Shown: one piece after another, positions 1 through 10,601 of the stretch
Layout: each line of letters opens with the position of its first letter
Position numbering within the stretch: position 1 is the first letter of the stretch
NCBI RefSeq assembly: GCF_914767665.1
Contig: NC_059503.1
Coordinates: forward strand, 5,518,001 to 5,582,000
Length of the DNA: 64,000 nucleotides
DNA from: Harmonia axyridis
Lineage: Eukaryota > Arthropoda > Insecta > Coleoptera > Coccinellidae
Direction of reading: 5' to 3'
Notes under the pieces: generated by a model
Database searches by the model: none
Told to the model about the DNA's origin: nothing
What the model saw: the letters and a program-made list of their open reading frames with translations, nothing else
Translations under genes and position numbers: made by a program

Positions 1-3000
1 AGTCTAAGGTTGCTGCGAAGTTGAACCCTGCATGGGCATCTCCTTCAGAAGCTGCACCATCTCCGAAATAACACATAACGACCCTTGAACAATGCGGACG
101 ATCCTTTTAAATGATGATTTTTCTCTCATAAAATGTATTTTTATATTTATATTTTGCCTTTACAAGACTTCGAAATGTGATAGCATATCCAAACGGAAAG
201 TTCGTTGGAAAAAAACGCCTATGATACTCTAAGATGTTCTTTTCGCGACGCACTCTGTAAGTTTGAAAATTAGGACATTCTAAATGAAAGTTGATCGCGA
301 AAAAACGCCTAAGACATTCATGATGAATCATAGAATAATTATTCATTTCCATGACTAACTATGCTCTGTGATAACTCGGAATGTTAAGGCGTTTTATTGC
401 GATGAACTCTGCAAGACTCAGATTGAATTGGATTCATACGGAAATTCTTCGCACAAAAACACCTTAATATTCTAGTTACCACAGAGTATATTTAATCATA
501 GAATATGAACAAATAGGCGTTTTTTGCGACGAACTTAATTGTTTGATGTTACATCACGATTGTGTAGTCTTTCTAGCATTGCACTCTATTCATTCATCCT
601 GGAATATCTTGACAAAAGCTCTCACCTGTTTGTTCCTTTGAGTGCATATGCAGCCCCTGCCGCTTGAGGCATTTGAGTAGTCAAAGGACTTGAAATTGTC
701 ACAAAATTAAGTTGCTTGCTTCCGTAATGGACAGGCATTTGTTTCCCCAAACCAACATCATCGGAATTACCATAACATTGATCGGATATATTTTGAAGAC
801 TGAAACCTCTCCAAACGAGAACACCTACTTCCCTGTATTGGCCATAAATAACATCCGAAATATTGAGGGCTGCTGCACTACCTAAAATATTCACAAAGCA
901 TTTAACCTGAGCGCTGAGAATGCAATAAATATTTGTCGAATCACAGTTTACACCACCTTGGTGTTAAGTTCAAGTTGAAATATGTAGTAGGAAAGTTTAA
1001 TATATTTATCGTGATCGGTAAGAAAAATTTTTAGTTTTACTTCATAAAATGAATGGTACTTTTCTAAAATATTAGGTGAGAGGAAAGGAAACTAAGTATC
1101 TGAGATACTTATTTCAGTTTCGTCCAAAAAATCAACATTCGATAATTCAAAGTGAGTCCAGGAGTGGATAGTTGGTGGCTGATGAAGAAGAAGAATTCAA
1201 AGTAAGCACCCAAATTAGATATTAATAACTAATATTAATATTAGATATTATTGAGAAATTTTTTCTGACAGCTCTAATAGACTATTGTGTCTGAATGTAT
1301 GTATAATTTATATCAATGTTTTCATTTTCCATCCTAACCCTCCTATACCTCTTTAGACATCTCAAAAGCTTAGAGCTTTAACAATTTAAAAGAACCCGTT
1401 GTGCTTTGTGTAGGATCTGTTATTGTGTCCCATCGCTACTGCAGACATATCAACGTTAATTTTTACCCAACAGCCAATCGTTGGACGGTCTGATACCCAG
1501 AAAATTTCTTTCCCTTCCCGGGGCTCGAACTCCAGACCTTCGACTCATGAGCATGAAGTCCTTAACATCAACTGTAATTCATAGGAATATTTCACTCACC
1601 AATCTGGGTAGCTTCCTCTCCACTGTTGGTCATATAGAACGATATTCTTCCTTGTCTTTGAGACTCGTACAAAATCTTATCCATAACTGATACATACAGC
1701 ATCTTCTCGTACATCCTCACAATAATATCATCGGGCAAATTTGGATTTTCTGACTCTTCGATGATACGACCTTGTTCATCCATCACCCTGTATACGGGTA
1801 TAGGATCGTAGCTGTCCTTGCCGGTGAAAGTCAGTTGTTCGGTCCATGTTGTCTTAGCACCTGGAAAGAGAGGTGGCGCTGTTGTTTCACTTGGAAGTTG
1901 AGATACCTGAAAAACCAACCATCAAATGAAAACTAAAAACAGTAGTAATGACAAAAATACTAAAACAGTACCAAGAATTGGTCATTTGCAAAGCCCTTTT
2001 AGTGTGATCGAAATTATTTTTGTTGTTAAGTTGACATAAGTGCCTCCTCTATACTCACGCGTAGTTAAGTCACATGTGATAATCAGTTTGTTCACAGTAG
2101 TTATTTTGTCAGATCGTTTAAAGTATGTTTTTGGATTTTCATTATGGATCAGGTTTGTGGACAAAAATGAATCTCTCATCGAAACTGTAACAAATTTTAT
2201 CAGACAACCACCGTATTCGCCTGATATGCCTCCCGGTGACGTTTTTCTCAGACTACCAGTTTAATCAATAGAAAACATAAAGGAGAATTTCGCGTCGAGA
2301 ATTCTATATCAAAATCAATACTGTCTACTTCTTTTCGAGTGATTATTCATTCTAAAGGAAGTTTCAAAAAATAAAATAATTTCATGCTTTACTCGTTTAG
2401 CTTCTCCAATGTTGATTTTATTGAACGATCGCCAAAAAATGTGTTTTCGAATTTGATATGTGAGTTAGAAAAATGTTAAAACATCTAGAAAATTTAATAT
2501 AAGTAATGCTTATTAATATGATGCTTGTAATGGTGATAAAAACTGCTAATATATGATGAGTTTGGACATTATTTCTCCACCAGCATTGGACGATTCCATT
2601 ATCTGGATGGGAGATCGATTGTTGACAAATAAAGTATCTATCTCAAGGAGTAACTCCGACCTTGAAAAACTCAGGAATGATTTTTAGTGTAAATATATGA
2701 AGGGGAACTAGTTTGTAAATAAAACTAAATCTATTCTGATAAGAAGTCAGAAATTAATGATCTTCAGAAAAATAAATTATAAATCTCTGACACCAATCGA
2801 TCAACGCTCAATGAGTACTTTCACTACTTTTACTTTTCATTTAAAAGTTCCATTCCAAGATGACTTAAGTCACTTTAATACTTCTTAGCCCATTGAAATT
2901 TTAGGTTAGATAGTAAGCATTGAAGTCACTTACCTGATTGCTAAATTTCCTTCTGATGCTTCCGCTAAAAACTAGTTTGAAACATCGATACCGGTATGTG

Positions 3001-3005
3001 GCCAT
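1..3005 (-). CDS. BCKDHA: 2-oxoisovalerate dehydrogenase E1 subunit alpha, mitochondrial (partial, 3' end outside window)
   Basis: Four exons read on the minus strand: 2934-3005, 1600-1906, 626-881 and 1-83, each with GT-AG sites and matching phases. The E1-alpha subunit binds thiamine diphosphate and decarboxylates the branched-chain 2-oxo acids from Leu, Ile and Val in the mitochondrial matrix complex. Exon 1 starts at the ATG at 3005 and encodes 24 residues rich in Arg/Lys and without acidic residues, as expected of a mitochondrial presequence. Exon 2 carries the PVYRVMDEQG and FYMTNSGEEATQIG stretches, exon 3 FGQYRE-like GQYREVGVLVWRG and QMPVHYGSK, and exon 4 CYFGDGAASEGDAHAG, which is the start of the thiamine-diphosphate motif (GDG...). 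All these are hallmarks of the family. No stop or frameshift is visible. The remaining C-terminal half lies beyond base 1. Family assignment is very secure. Confidence 0.95.
84..625 (-). other. BCKDHA intron 3 with a scattered, alternately oriented motif
   Basis: Non-coding. A roughly 20-base motif, consensus near GTTCGTCGCAAAAAACGCC, recurs in both orientations around 202-222, 290-312, 392-408, 445-468 and 513-535. The copies are diverged and their spacing is irregular, so this is not a simple tandem repeat. No gene or known element was recognised. Confidence 0.5.
1485..1585 (-). repeat. Possible tRNA-derived SINE fragment in BCKDHA intron 2
   Basis: On the minus strand the segment holds GGAGTTCGAGCCCCGGG, which resembles an RNA polymerase III B box, and it stops close to the exon 2 splice donor. 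A convincing A box and a full cloverleaf could not be drawn, so it is not called as a tRNA gene. The rest of intron 2 (882-1599) shows nothing recognisable. Confidence 0.3.
2190..2330 (+). pseudogene. Mariner transposase relic in BCKDHA intron 1
   Basis: The translated stretch PPYSPDMPPGDVFL matches the conserved mariner motif around the third catalytic Asp (PYSPDLAP.D), followed by a short stretch with an in-frame stop that still resembles the next helix. It is about 45 codons of decayed sequence. No terminal repeats were found. Confidence 0.45.
2572..2790 (+). pseudogene. LINE reverse-transcriptase relic in BCKDHA intron 1
   Basis: In one plus-strand frame it reads ALDDSIIWMGDR, then SDLEKLRNDF, and after two stops NKTKSILIRSQ. 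This has the order of the LINE catalytic box (normally YADD), the following helix and the N..KT segment. The catalytic Tyr/Ala are changed and stops are present, so it is dead. Confidence 0.4.
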
Positions 3006-3380
3006 ACTTGATTGTAACTAGGCGAAAACGTACTCTTTAGAGACACACTTACCAGATGACGATTGCTTGTCTTATCTTCATTACACAATATACGATTGTT
3101 ATTGTTGAACATCTATCTTTACAACGTTCGTACATATACCATGTTCAACGAATATAATTTGAATATAAAATATCATTATTTCGAATTCGAATAACTATAA
3201 ATAAATTAAAAGGTACTACAGAGCCGGATTTAGGTGTATTTCTATACATTGATATGCTGCATTTGTTGATTCATTCTAGCGAAGGTATTGGAAGCATTAC
3301 CACTTTTGGGATAAAATTTTTATCTCGAAGAATAGAGGGTGGGCCACCCCCGATGATAACCTAGACTTTCACGGGGAACG
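3006..3380. other. 5' flank of BCKDHA
   Basis: Non-coding stretch between the BCKDHA start codon and the LINE relic. The BCKDHA promoter and 5' UTR must lie here or further out, but no clear TATA or initiator could be assigned. Confidence 0.4.
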
Positions 3381-3840
3381 AAATAGGCCCATATCGATCA
3401 TATCAGTTTTTGGTAAAGTTTTTCAAAATCTCCTTAAGTTTTTGGAAAAGTTCAAATTGATATCTGATAGACAATTCGGTTTCAAGAAGGGTCTTTCAAC
3501 TGAGGATGCAATGTTAAAACTATTTAATAATGTTAATGAAGCGATTGATCAGAGTTTACCATCTCTCTGTGTATTTTTGTTGATTTGCAAAACGCTTTCG
3601 ACACTGTTTCTGACTGCAAGCTGTTGGAAACCCTAGAGAATATTAGTATTAGAGGTAAAGCTTATTTATTATTAGAGAATTATTTGAGGGGTAGGGATCA
3701 GATTGTAGAAATAGAGGGGTGTCGAGGCGCAAAAAAAACGTGCAATGTGGTGTTCCTCAGGGTACTGTCTTGGGGCCACTTTTGTAGTTATGTTAGCAAT
3801 TTGCCAAATGTTTTTTTTTTCATCGATCATTGCATATAAT
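3380..3840 (+). pseudogene. Non-LTR retrotransposon reverse-transcriptase fragment, frameshifted
   Basis: Reads RPISIISVFGKVF, then ISDRQFGFKKGLSTEDAM, then after a frame change near 3575 VDLQNAFDTV, YLLLENYLRGR and the decayed palm motif that is normally GVPQG.VLGPLLF. These are RT blocks 1 to 4 of a Jockey/CR1-like LINE in the right order. Frame changes and the loss of endonuclease and of the catalytic YADD box show it is a 5'- and 3'-truncated relic. It lies just upstream of BCKDHA, in opposite orientation. Confidence 0.75.
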
Positions 3841-3930
3841 ACAGTGCTCTGCACGTCTTTTGGTTTTTAGTCTATTTTTCATTGCCATCCACAAGGAATT
3901 TCCTTTCCATGGGATAATCTAGTGCCTATA

Positions 3931-5391
3931 CAGGGTGTTCCTAAATTGAACGTACAAACGAAAAGGGGAGATTCCATAAGTGAGTTTAAGAAAAAAAGTC
4001 CCATAAACATGGGTTCGCAAACGTTTCGTTTTCGAGATACAGAGTGTTGAAGTTTGAATTTTTTTCAAGTTTTTTTCTCATAGTATCTACACTTCATAAG
4101 ATATCTAACTGAAATTTGGCATAGATATTACATTTGAGAGCCTGCTTCTCAAGGACTTCAATTATCAATTTTCATAATGAACACGTATGGGCTGAGGAGA
4201 ATCCGCATGGATATGTAGAAACCCATTTTCAAGAGCAATTTTCACTAAATGTGTGGGGTGGTAATATTGGTGATGATTTGATTTTTCCTTTCTTCTTGTC
4301 AGGTCGACTAACAGGTCAATCATACAGACATTTTTTAGAAAACGATTTTCCCTTGTTATTGGAAGATATACCTCTTATGCTACGACGAGAAATGTGGTTC
4401 ATGCATGAAGGTGCTCCTGCTCATTTTTCAGTTTTGGCAAGGGAGTATTCGGACGAAAATGATGAAAACAGGTGGATTGGACGGGGGGGTCCTCAGTCAT
4501 GGCCCGCCAGATCCCCAGACTTAAATAGTTTAGATTTCTTTTTATGGGGCCACCTGAAATCTCTAGTATACTCGACACCCGTGAACACCGTAGAAGAACT
4601 GAGAAATCGTATAATAGGCGCATTTGATACAGTTAGGAATACTCCGGGAGTGTTTGAAAGAGTTCGATCGTCTATGAGACGAAGAACAGAAGCTTGTATA
4701 AGAGTTGGGGGAGGACATTTTCAACATTTGCTGTAGTTCAGTCCTTTGCGGTTACTCAGTTTTCTTGTTATGATTTTTTTTTTTAGTTTTACGTTTCTTG
4801 TTGTAATACATTTTTTGTGTTGATTATACGAGTTTATCGAATCTTTATGAATCATCGCTACAGATCAGGAAAATTTACATAAAAACTGACACTGAATTCA
4901 TTCACCACAGCTTACAAAGTGGCCTTACCATCATAATTTGGATTTTAACGAGGATTTCGAGAGAATCGTTCAAAATTTTTTTTCACGAAATCGTTGGTAG
5001 ATACGACAAAACTACAAGAAACCGAAAAGTTTAGTATAAGAACAAAGCTTCTTTTTACATTTTTTCAAATTAACAGTTGCTCACCAAAAAAAAGTTCTGC
5101 AGAAGAACAGGTGGCAGTGTTCCAGAAAAAATATCACCCTGTAGATCTTCTATCGAAATTGCCATATCACGTGATGAGAACTCTCAAATGTAATATCTAT
5201 GCCAAATTTCAGTTGAATATCTTGTGAAGTGTAGATACTATGAGAAAAAAACTTGAAAAAAATTCAAACTTCAACACTCTGTATCTCGAAAACGAAACGT
5301 TTGCGACCCCGTGTTTATGGGACTTTTTTTTCTTAAACTCACTTAAGGAATCTCCCCTTTTCGTTTGTACGTTCAATTTAGGAACACCCTG
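3931..5391 (+). mobile_element. Tc1/mariner-type element with 210-bp terminal inverted repeats, internally deleted
   Basis: The ends begin CAGGGTGTTCCTAAATTG and are inverted copies of each other over 3931-4140 and 5181-5391, differing at only a few positions. Both are flanked by TA, the target duplication of this superfamily. At 4140 the left repeat joins directly to the catalytic part of the transposase, while the right repeat ends beside different sequence. The 5' part of the gene has therefore been deleted up to the edge of the repeat. The repeat length is far above the 20-30 bp of classical mariners. Confidence 0.9.
4134..4736 (+). pseudogene. Mariner-like transposase, C-terminal catalytic part
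   Basis: A 200-codon open frame with the DDE/D-type transposase order: VWGGNIGDDLIFPFF, WFMHEGAPAHFS, SPDLNSLDFFLWGHLKS and the C-terminal helix ending GGHFQHLL. The helix-turn-helix DNA-binding half and the first catalytic Asp are missing because of the internal deletion. In the second catalytic block the Asp usually found in Q.DGAPAH is Glu here. It cannot be a working transposase. The start codon assigned is only the first in frame, inside the terminal-repeat junction. Confidence 0.85.
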
Positions 5392-6931
5392 TATAGAATA
5401 AGTTATTGATTGTTTACATGATCGTTAGGTTCAGTTCATATGTAGTATTATATGTTTGGATGAATATATGAATAATTTAAAATTGCTTGAATAATATTTA
5501 TCGCTTCAGTAAAATGATTGCATATATTTGGACAAAATCGGATCTTTGCATTTTTTTCAGTGTATATTTAGCACAAATTTATAGGCTGTCAAGTTTTCAA
5601 TATTTGTGAAATTGTATTTACCATTTTTTCCTACAGTTTATTGTATTTGTTGAGATATTTGAATTTGAGACTAATTGTATTTATTTATTAATTTTTCAAC
5701 AATAAACTGATTATTATTATTATTATTTCAAATAGTATACCCTGTATATTATTACTCTTTTCAGTTTGCCTTAGCCTCTTGATTATTTACTTCTTTGTTC
5801 CTTTCTCTAGTTTTGGCAAATTGAATAAAAGAAGCAACCGCCACACCGATTGACAGATAATTTAATTATTATGTATTCCATTGGTTGGTTCGCGTTATTG
5901 GGTGATGATTTTTCACAGGAAATGGGGACAATGATTTGCTCGAACAGAGAAAAGTTGCGCTTTATTTTTAGACTATTTGGAGGCCATTGAATATTTTAAT
6001 TTTCTGATGCTCACAGATTATCACAGGTAGGCACTTGGATGATTAACCGTGTGAAACTGGAGCTTTTGATGACTTTCATAGTTCAATAAGTAATTTATAT
6101 ATTATGTTAAATATTTTTGAAGAAGGAAAAAAAACGATTCCATTTGTTATAGTAATTTTTATTGTTTACATTTGAGAAAACACAGCTTTGTAAAATAACT
6201 TCGAAACTAATTGCATTAAAGAACAAATGATTACAACAATGAATTAACTGATAGAATGTTTGATGTTTATAGCACCAATAAACAAGAAGTTATGGAAACT
6301 TCTCATTTTATTTTTTTCTTCATGAGTCGAAGACTGAAAAAATGGCCACTCGTACTTGATTCACCAAAGGGTGAATTAAGTACGTAATAATTACACATAA
6401 AGATGTGGTATTTATTGTTTTTTTTTATTTAAAAGAACATAAATATGAATAAACATTTATATAAATGAACAAATGTGATAACCATCCTTAATCCAAAGTG
6501 AAGCCACAATATTTATAGCTTAATTTTTCCAGGAATAAATATTAAATATTTCAAACTTTACTCTATTGACTTTTTTACCACTAAAATCAAACCTGACATA
6601 AATAATCTATATTTTAATAAAAATAATGTGAACAAAGTTAAACATTCAAATAGTATAATAATCATCAAAAACTGTAACCATATTTTACTGATCCCAGACA
6701 ATGGTTGCAATCGTTATGTGAGAAGGGCAGTTCTCAAAGTTCTTGAAGTTTTAAGCAATGTTTGTACAATCCTATGATTTTGTTGCTTATAAAAGTGACA
6801 CCTGTTTCACTAATATACAAGGCATTATCATAAATAATTGTATTAACCGAAATATGTTAGCATATAATGTGTCAAAGTAACAGACAGGATCTATATGCTT
6901 TTTGAGGTTTACTTTACTAGCTGAAGCAAAC
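5392..6931. other. Intergenic stretch
   Basis: AT-rich DNA without recognisable genes. It contains a short (ATT)n microsatellite at about 5716-5738 and A/T homopolymer runs. A TTTATT near 6411 could serve as the poly(A) signal (AATAAA on minus) for the zinc-finger gene, which ends at 6932; this is a guess. Confidence 0.5.
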
Positions 6932-8485
6932 TCACATAAGTGACATTTTTCTTGTTTTTTTTTTATTCAAATGGAATGAATCTATATGCTTTTTGAGTTG
7001 AGATTTCTGGTTGGCTGCATATTCACATAAGTGGCATTTATGATCTTTTTTATTCAAATGAACAGAATCTATATGCTTTTTGAGTTGACATTTATAGTTG
7101 GCTGCATATTCACATAAGTGGCATTTATGATCTTTTTTATTCAAATGGACAGCATTTATATGAACTTTAAGGTGTTCATTTCTAGCTGAAGTAAACTCAC
7201 AAAATGGACATTGAAATTCTTTTTTATTCAAATGGACAGAATCTATATGCGTTTTAATTTTATATTTCTGGGTGGATGCATATTCACATAAGTGACATTT
7301 ATGTTCTTTTTTATTCAAATGGAAAGAATCTATATGCTTTTTGAGATGATATTTAGTGTTGGATGCATATTCACATAAGTGGCATTCATGATCTTTTTTA
7401 TTAAAATGGACAGAATTTATATGAAATTTAAGCTTTTCATTTCTAGCTGAAGTAAACTCACATAAGGGACATTGAAATTCTTTTTTTTTCAAATGGACAG
7501 AATCTATATGCTTTTTGAGTTGAGATTTCTGGTTGGCTGCATATTCACATAAGTGGCATTTATGATCTTTTTTATTCAAATGGACAGAATCTATATGCTT
7601 TTTGAGTTGACATTTATAGTTGGCTGCATATTCACATAAGTGGCATTTATGATCTTTTTTATTCAAATGGACAGCATTTATATGCTTTTTGAGTTGATAT
7701 TTATAGTTGGCTGCATATTCACATAAGTGGCATTTATGATTTTTGTTATTCAAATGGACAGAATTTATATGAACTTTAAGCCTTTCATTTCTAGCTGAAG
7801 TAAACTCACATAATGGACATTGAAATTCTTTTTTTTTCAAATGGACAGAATCTATATGTTTTTTGAGTTGAGATTTATGGTTGGTTGCAAATTCACATAA
7901 GTGACATTTATGTTCTTTTTTATTCAAATGGACAGAATCTATATGCCTTTTGAGTTGATATTTATCGTTGGCTGCATATTCACATAAGTGGCATTTATGA
8001 GCCTTGTTATTCAAATGGACAGAATTTATATGAACTTTAAGGTTTTCATTTCTAGCTGAAGTAAACTCACATAATGGACATTGAAATTCTTTTTTTTTCA
8101 AATGGACAGAATCTATATGCTTTTCGAGTATAGATTCCTTTTTGGCTGCATATTCACATAAGTGGCATTTATGATCTTTGTTATTCAAATGGACAGTATT
8201 TTCATCAATATACTGATCAACGATATCTATGCTTTCTGTCTTTATATCTTCGATATTCTCTCCATTAGTTGTACACTGAACACTAGAACGTAGAAGGAAT
8301 CGAATAATGTCTAAAAATTCTCCTTGAAACTGAAGAAAAGCAATGAATACTTACTAAAAGTCAAATGATGATTTTTCCTCCTCGTAATCCTTGATCTCAT
8401 CTTCTCCCGTTGCAATCTTTTCTGTTTCCTGATTATTCTCATCTTTTCCATATGAATCTTTGAACATTTTTGAGTCTGTTTCCAT
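6932..8485 (-). CDS. Poly-C2H2 zinc-finger protein, tandem copy A
   Basis: Two exons, 8355-8485 and 6932-8282, join in phase (TA|T) to 493 codons. The start is the ATG at 8485. Exon 1 encodes an acidic, low-complexity N-terminus (many Glu/Asp/Lys). Exon 2 encodes 14 consecutive C2H2 fingers of 29 residues with spacing C-x2-C-x12-H-x4-H. The fingers alternate between two types, HKCHLCEYAAN... and EFQCPLCEFTSARNE..., linked by HLNKKDH or HLKKKEF. It is presumably a nuclear DNA-binding protein; the target is unknown. After finger 14 a ten-A run puts the frame out. A fifteenth finger (KCHLCEFASASKVNL...) continues in the other frame, so the C-terminus may be a frameshift or a sequencing error. 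A broken sister copy lies at 24503-26134. Confidence 0.85.
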
Positions 8486-8950
8486 CCTTTACAGAAAAAT
8501 TTCCTAAATTTCATAGACCTCTGAAAATAAATATGTTATTGTTAAGATGTAGTCTGTTAGTCAATATATCACAAACAAAATCTACTTATGAATGTCTGAA
8601 GATAAAACAGAAAATTTCTATTCAATTCTTCAACATCACGAGCATGATTGAAAATATTTCTTTTATTTTGATTACAAGAATAATTTAAGTGAAACACTGC
8701 TTACCAATTAGTCATAATTTTATCTCTACCTTTAGATTAGTAGACAACACTTCGTTAATCATTCATAAATTGAGGTTAAGGCACAGAATAGAGAGGTATT
8801 AATACCATAGACTAGGTAATCTGTGTTAATTGTTAATTCCTCTGTATTCTGTGGTTAAGGTCAACTGACAAGGACGCACTGAAAAACTGAGAAACCATAG
8901 AAGGAGCTTTTGTCTTTTTAGAGATAACGATATAATTTAAAACCGGTTAT
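8486..8950. other. 5' flank of zinc-finger gene A
   Basis: No coding sequence beyond the first exon. The same stretch, nearly identical, precedes copy B at 26135-26675, showing that the duplication includes the promoter side. Copy B carries an extra (AAT)n-containing insertion near 26486-26510. Confidence 0.6.
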
Positions 8951-9234
8951 TAGGGGCGAGTTCGGAAAGTCAGTTCTGTCAAAAGCGCAATAAGTGTTGT
9001 TAGAGTGTACCATGTGCAACTTTTTTGAAACGTGCCTACACCATAGGCGAATCAAGATAAGCGCTACGCCACCTGGTGACAATCAGAGTAACTATAAATG
9101 TTGTTATGGTTTGCTATGGTTCTTACCTGAGAGGTAGTCAGTCCTTTTCATTCCTCTGAGGTTCTTGCATTCTGCTGTGTTTTTGTGTGATATTCTACAA
9201 ATATTTATATTTTTCTTTAATTATTTTAATAGTT

Positions 9235-9484
9235 ATGAGTCGTTCGAATCGCTACTGTTCAGTTCCTCAGTGTTCTTCCTGGGAAAAAAGTACAAATATC
9301 AAGTTCCATGCTTTCCCTCAAACTGGTAATAAATATAGTGTTTGGGTGGAAGGAAAATTGGGGAGTAAAGTGCTGATGGATCGACAAAAAGCTTGGCAAC
9401 TGAAACTAAAAATCGATAAACCAGTGACAAGAAATATGAAAGTATGTTCCCTGCATTTTATCGATGATGATTATTTTGATCGAG
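9235..9484 (+). CDS. THAP zinc-finger domain exon (5' exon of a truncated gene)
   Basis: From the ATG at 9235 the frame encodes MSRSNRYCSVPQCSS..., then HAFP, a Trp, and VCSLHF...YF: the C-x4-C ... C-x2-H zinc-coordinating THAP domain, about 80 residues, as found in P-element transposases and many arthropod nuclear proteins. It ends at a good splice donor (GATCGAG|GTGAGC). No further exon follows within the element. The ATG at 9235 is preferred over the upstream 9187 because the THAP fold begins within a few residues of it. It may be a captured host exon or the remnant of a P-like transposase gene; expression is unknown. Confidence 0.75.
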
Positions 9485-9527
9485 GTGAGCACTGACAGGG
9501 TGCAACTTTTTTTAAACGTGCCTACAC

Positions 9528-9572
9528 CATAGACCTATAATAATAATATAAAAATTTTATTATTGGTCTATG
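9528..9572. repeat. Miniature palindrome (TAGACCTATAATAAT family), copy A
   Basis: CATAGACCTATAATAAT on the left is mirrored by ATTATTGGTCTATG on the right. The hairpin is flanked by a direct repeat GCCTACACCA on both sides, which looks like a target duplication. Related imperfect copies follow at about 9645-9727. Confidence 0.6.
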
Positions 9573-10056
9573 GCCTACACCAAATATCGATCAGTCCATC
9601 TAGCGGCTGCTAGATGAACTTGATTAAAGAGGACAATGTGTTCATCTATAATGTATATAATATATGTTATTATAGGTGTATAATAAGGTATTATAGGTAT
9701 ATAATATATGTTATTATAGGTCTATGACTCTTATAGAGGACAATTAGACCATATTGTGGTCAAGGGAAGAAAAGGAACTGTTACGTGGATTCCCTGCTGC
9801 ATTCGATGCACAGATTACAGCATTACAAAAGCATAAGAAAATAATATCACGGCATGCAGACAATTAGTCTTCTCATAATAATTCACAGACATAAAAACCA
9901 TTATTTCCTTGAAACAGCGTTCGTAAACACAACGTAAATCTATAATTAAGCATAAAATGCAGCGCTCTTTCTCCAGCATTTTGCTGGTTCAGCAGCTGTC
10001 CTGCGCATTCAACAGCGCCGACTTTCCGAACTCGCCCTAGTATTTTTTGTCAGTAA

Positions 10057-10389
10057 TGGTGGGTTTTCCTAAGAACTACGAACTAAGAATTAGACCTAAG
10101 AATTCAGTGGCGTTTATGCTCTCTTTTGTTAGTTCTTAGTTAAGGCATGCGCACGTGGTCGAACTACTTTCTTTTTGTTCTATACTTTGATGTTTGACAT
10201 TGCTATTGATTGTGAAAAATTAAATTGAATTTTTTCAGATACATCTAATACTTTTCATAGATAAACACGAATAACGGGACATAAAAAGACAGAAACTGGC
10301 ACTTGTTAATATTGAAATTCTATGCGGCGCACGCGCACTTCTATATTTTACCTGAGCCCTTGGTTCTTAGTTGAAACTTGGCCTGCTAG
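10057..10389. mobile_element. Harbinger-type MITE, copy A, left part (continues at 23605-23692)
   Basis: The ends read TGGTGGGTTTT...AAACCACCA with TAA on both sides, the 3-bp target duplication typical of PIF/Harbinger elements. The element is split by the hAT insertion at 10390-23596. Rejoined by coordinates, its length is about 420 bp, close to the undisturbed copy at 39425-39870 (446 bp). It is rich in CTTAGTTCTTAGG-like words. Confidence 0.8.
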
Positions 10390-10601
10390 CAGCGTTGCCA
10401 ACCGTACGGTAATTACCGTATATGTACGGTAAATTGATGCCAAATACGGTATACGGTCCGAATGGGCTACCGTACGCCGAAATACGGTAATTTCAATTGC
10501 GATTTTTCTAATGCATCTCAATGTATTCTATTCAAGACAAACCCTTAAAAATGTAATTCATTAACTAGTGCCATCTCGTAGCGAGACCCAGAACTAGAAA
10601 A

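Larger units (their letters stand above)
8951..10039. mobile_element. TIR element holding a THAP exon, copy A
   Basis: Bounded by inverted ends TAGGGGCGAGTTCGGAAAGTC (about 20 bases, one G shorter at the right end). The same ends are present at 26676-27315 in the duplicated unit, so the insertion predates the duplication. Inside copy A lies a segment of about 480 bp with a THAP-domain exon, flanked by a 30-base direct repeat (GCAACTTTTTT..AAACGTGCC...) at about 9014-9045 and 9500-9530. Copy B has only one such repeat and no exon. Superfamily is uncertain; TA or TTA could be the target. Confidence 0.65.

Noticed and set aside
1485..1585. tRNA gene in BCKDHA intron 2
   Set aside because: A B-box-like word is present but T-arm pairing, A box and cloverleaf fail; kept only as a weak SINE hint.
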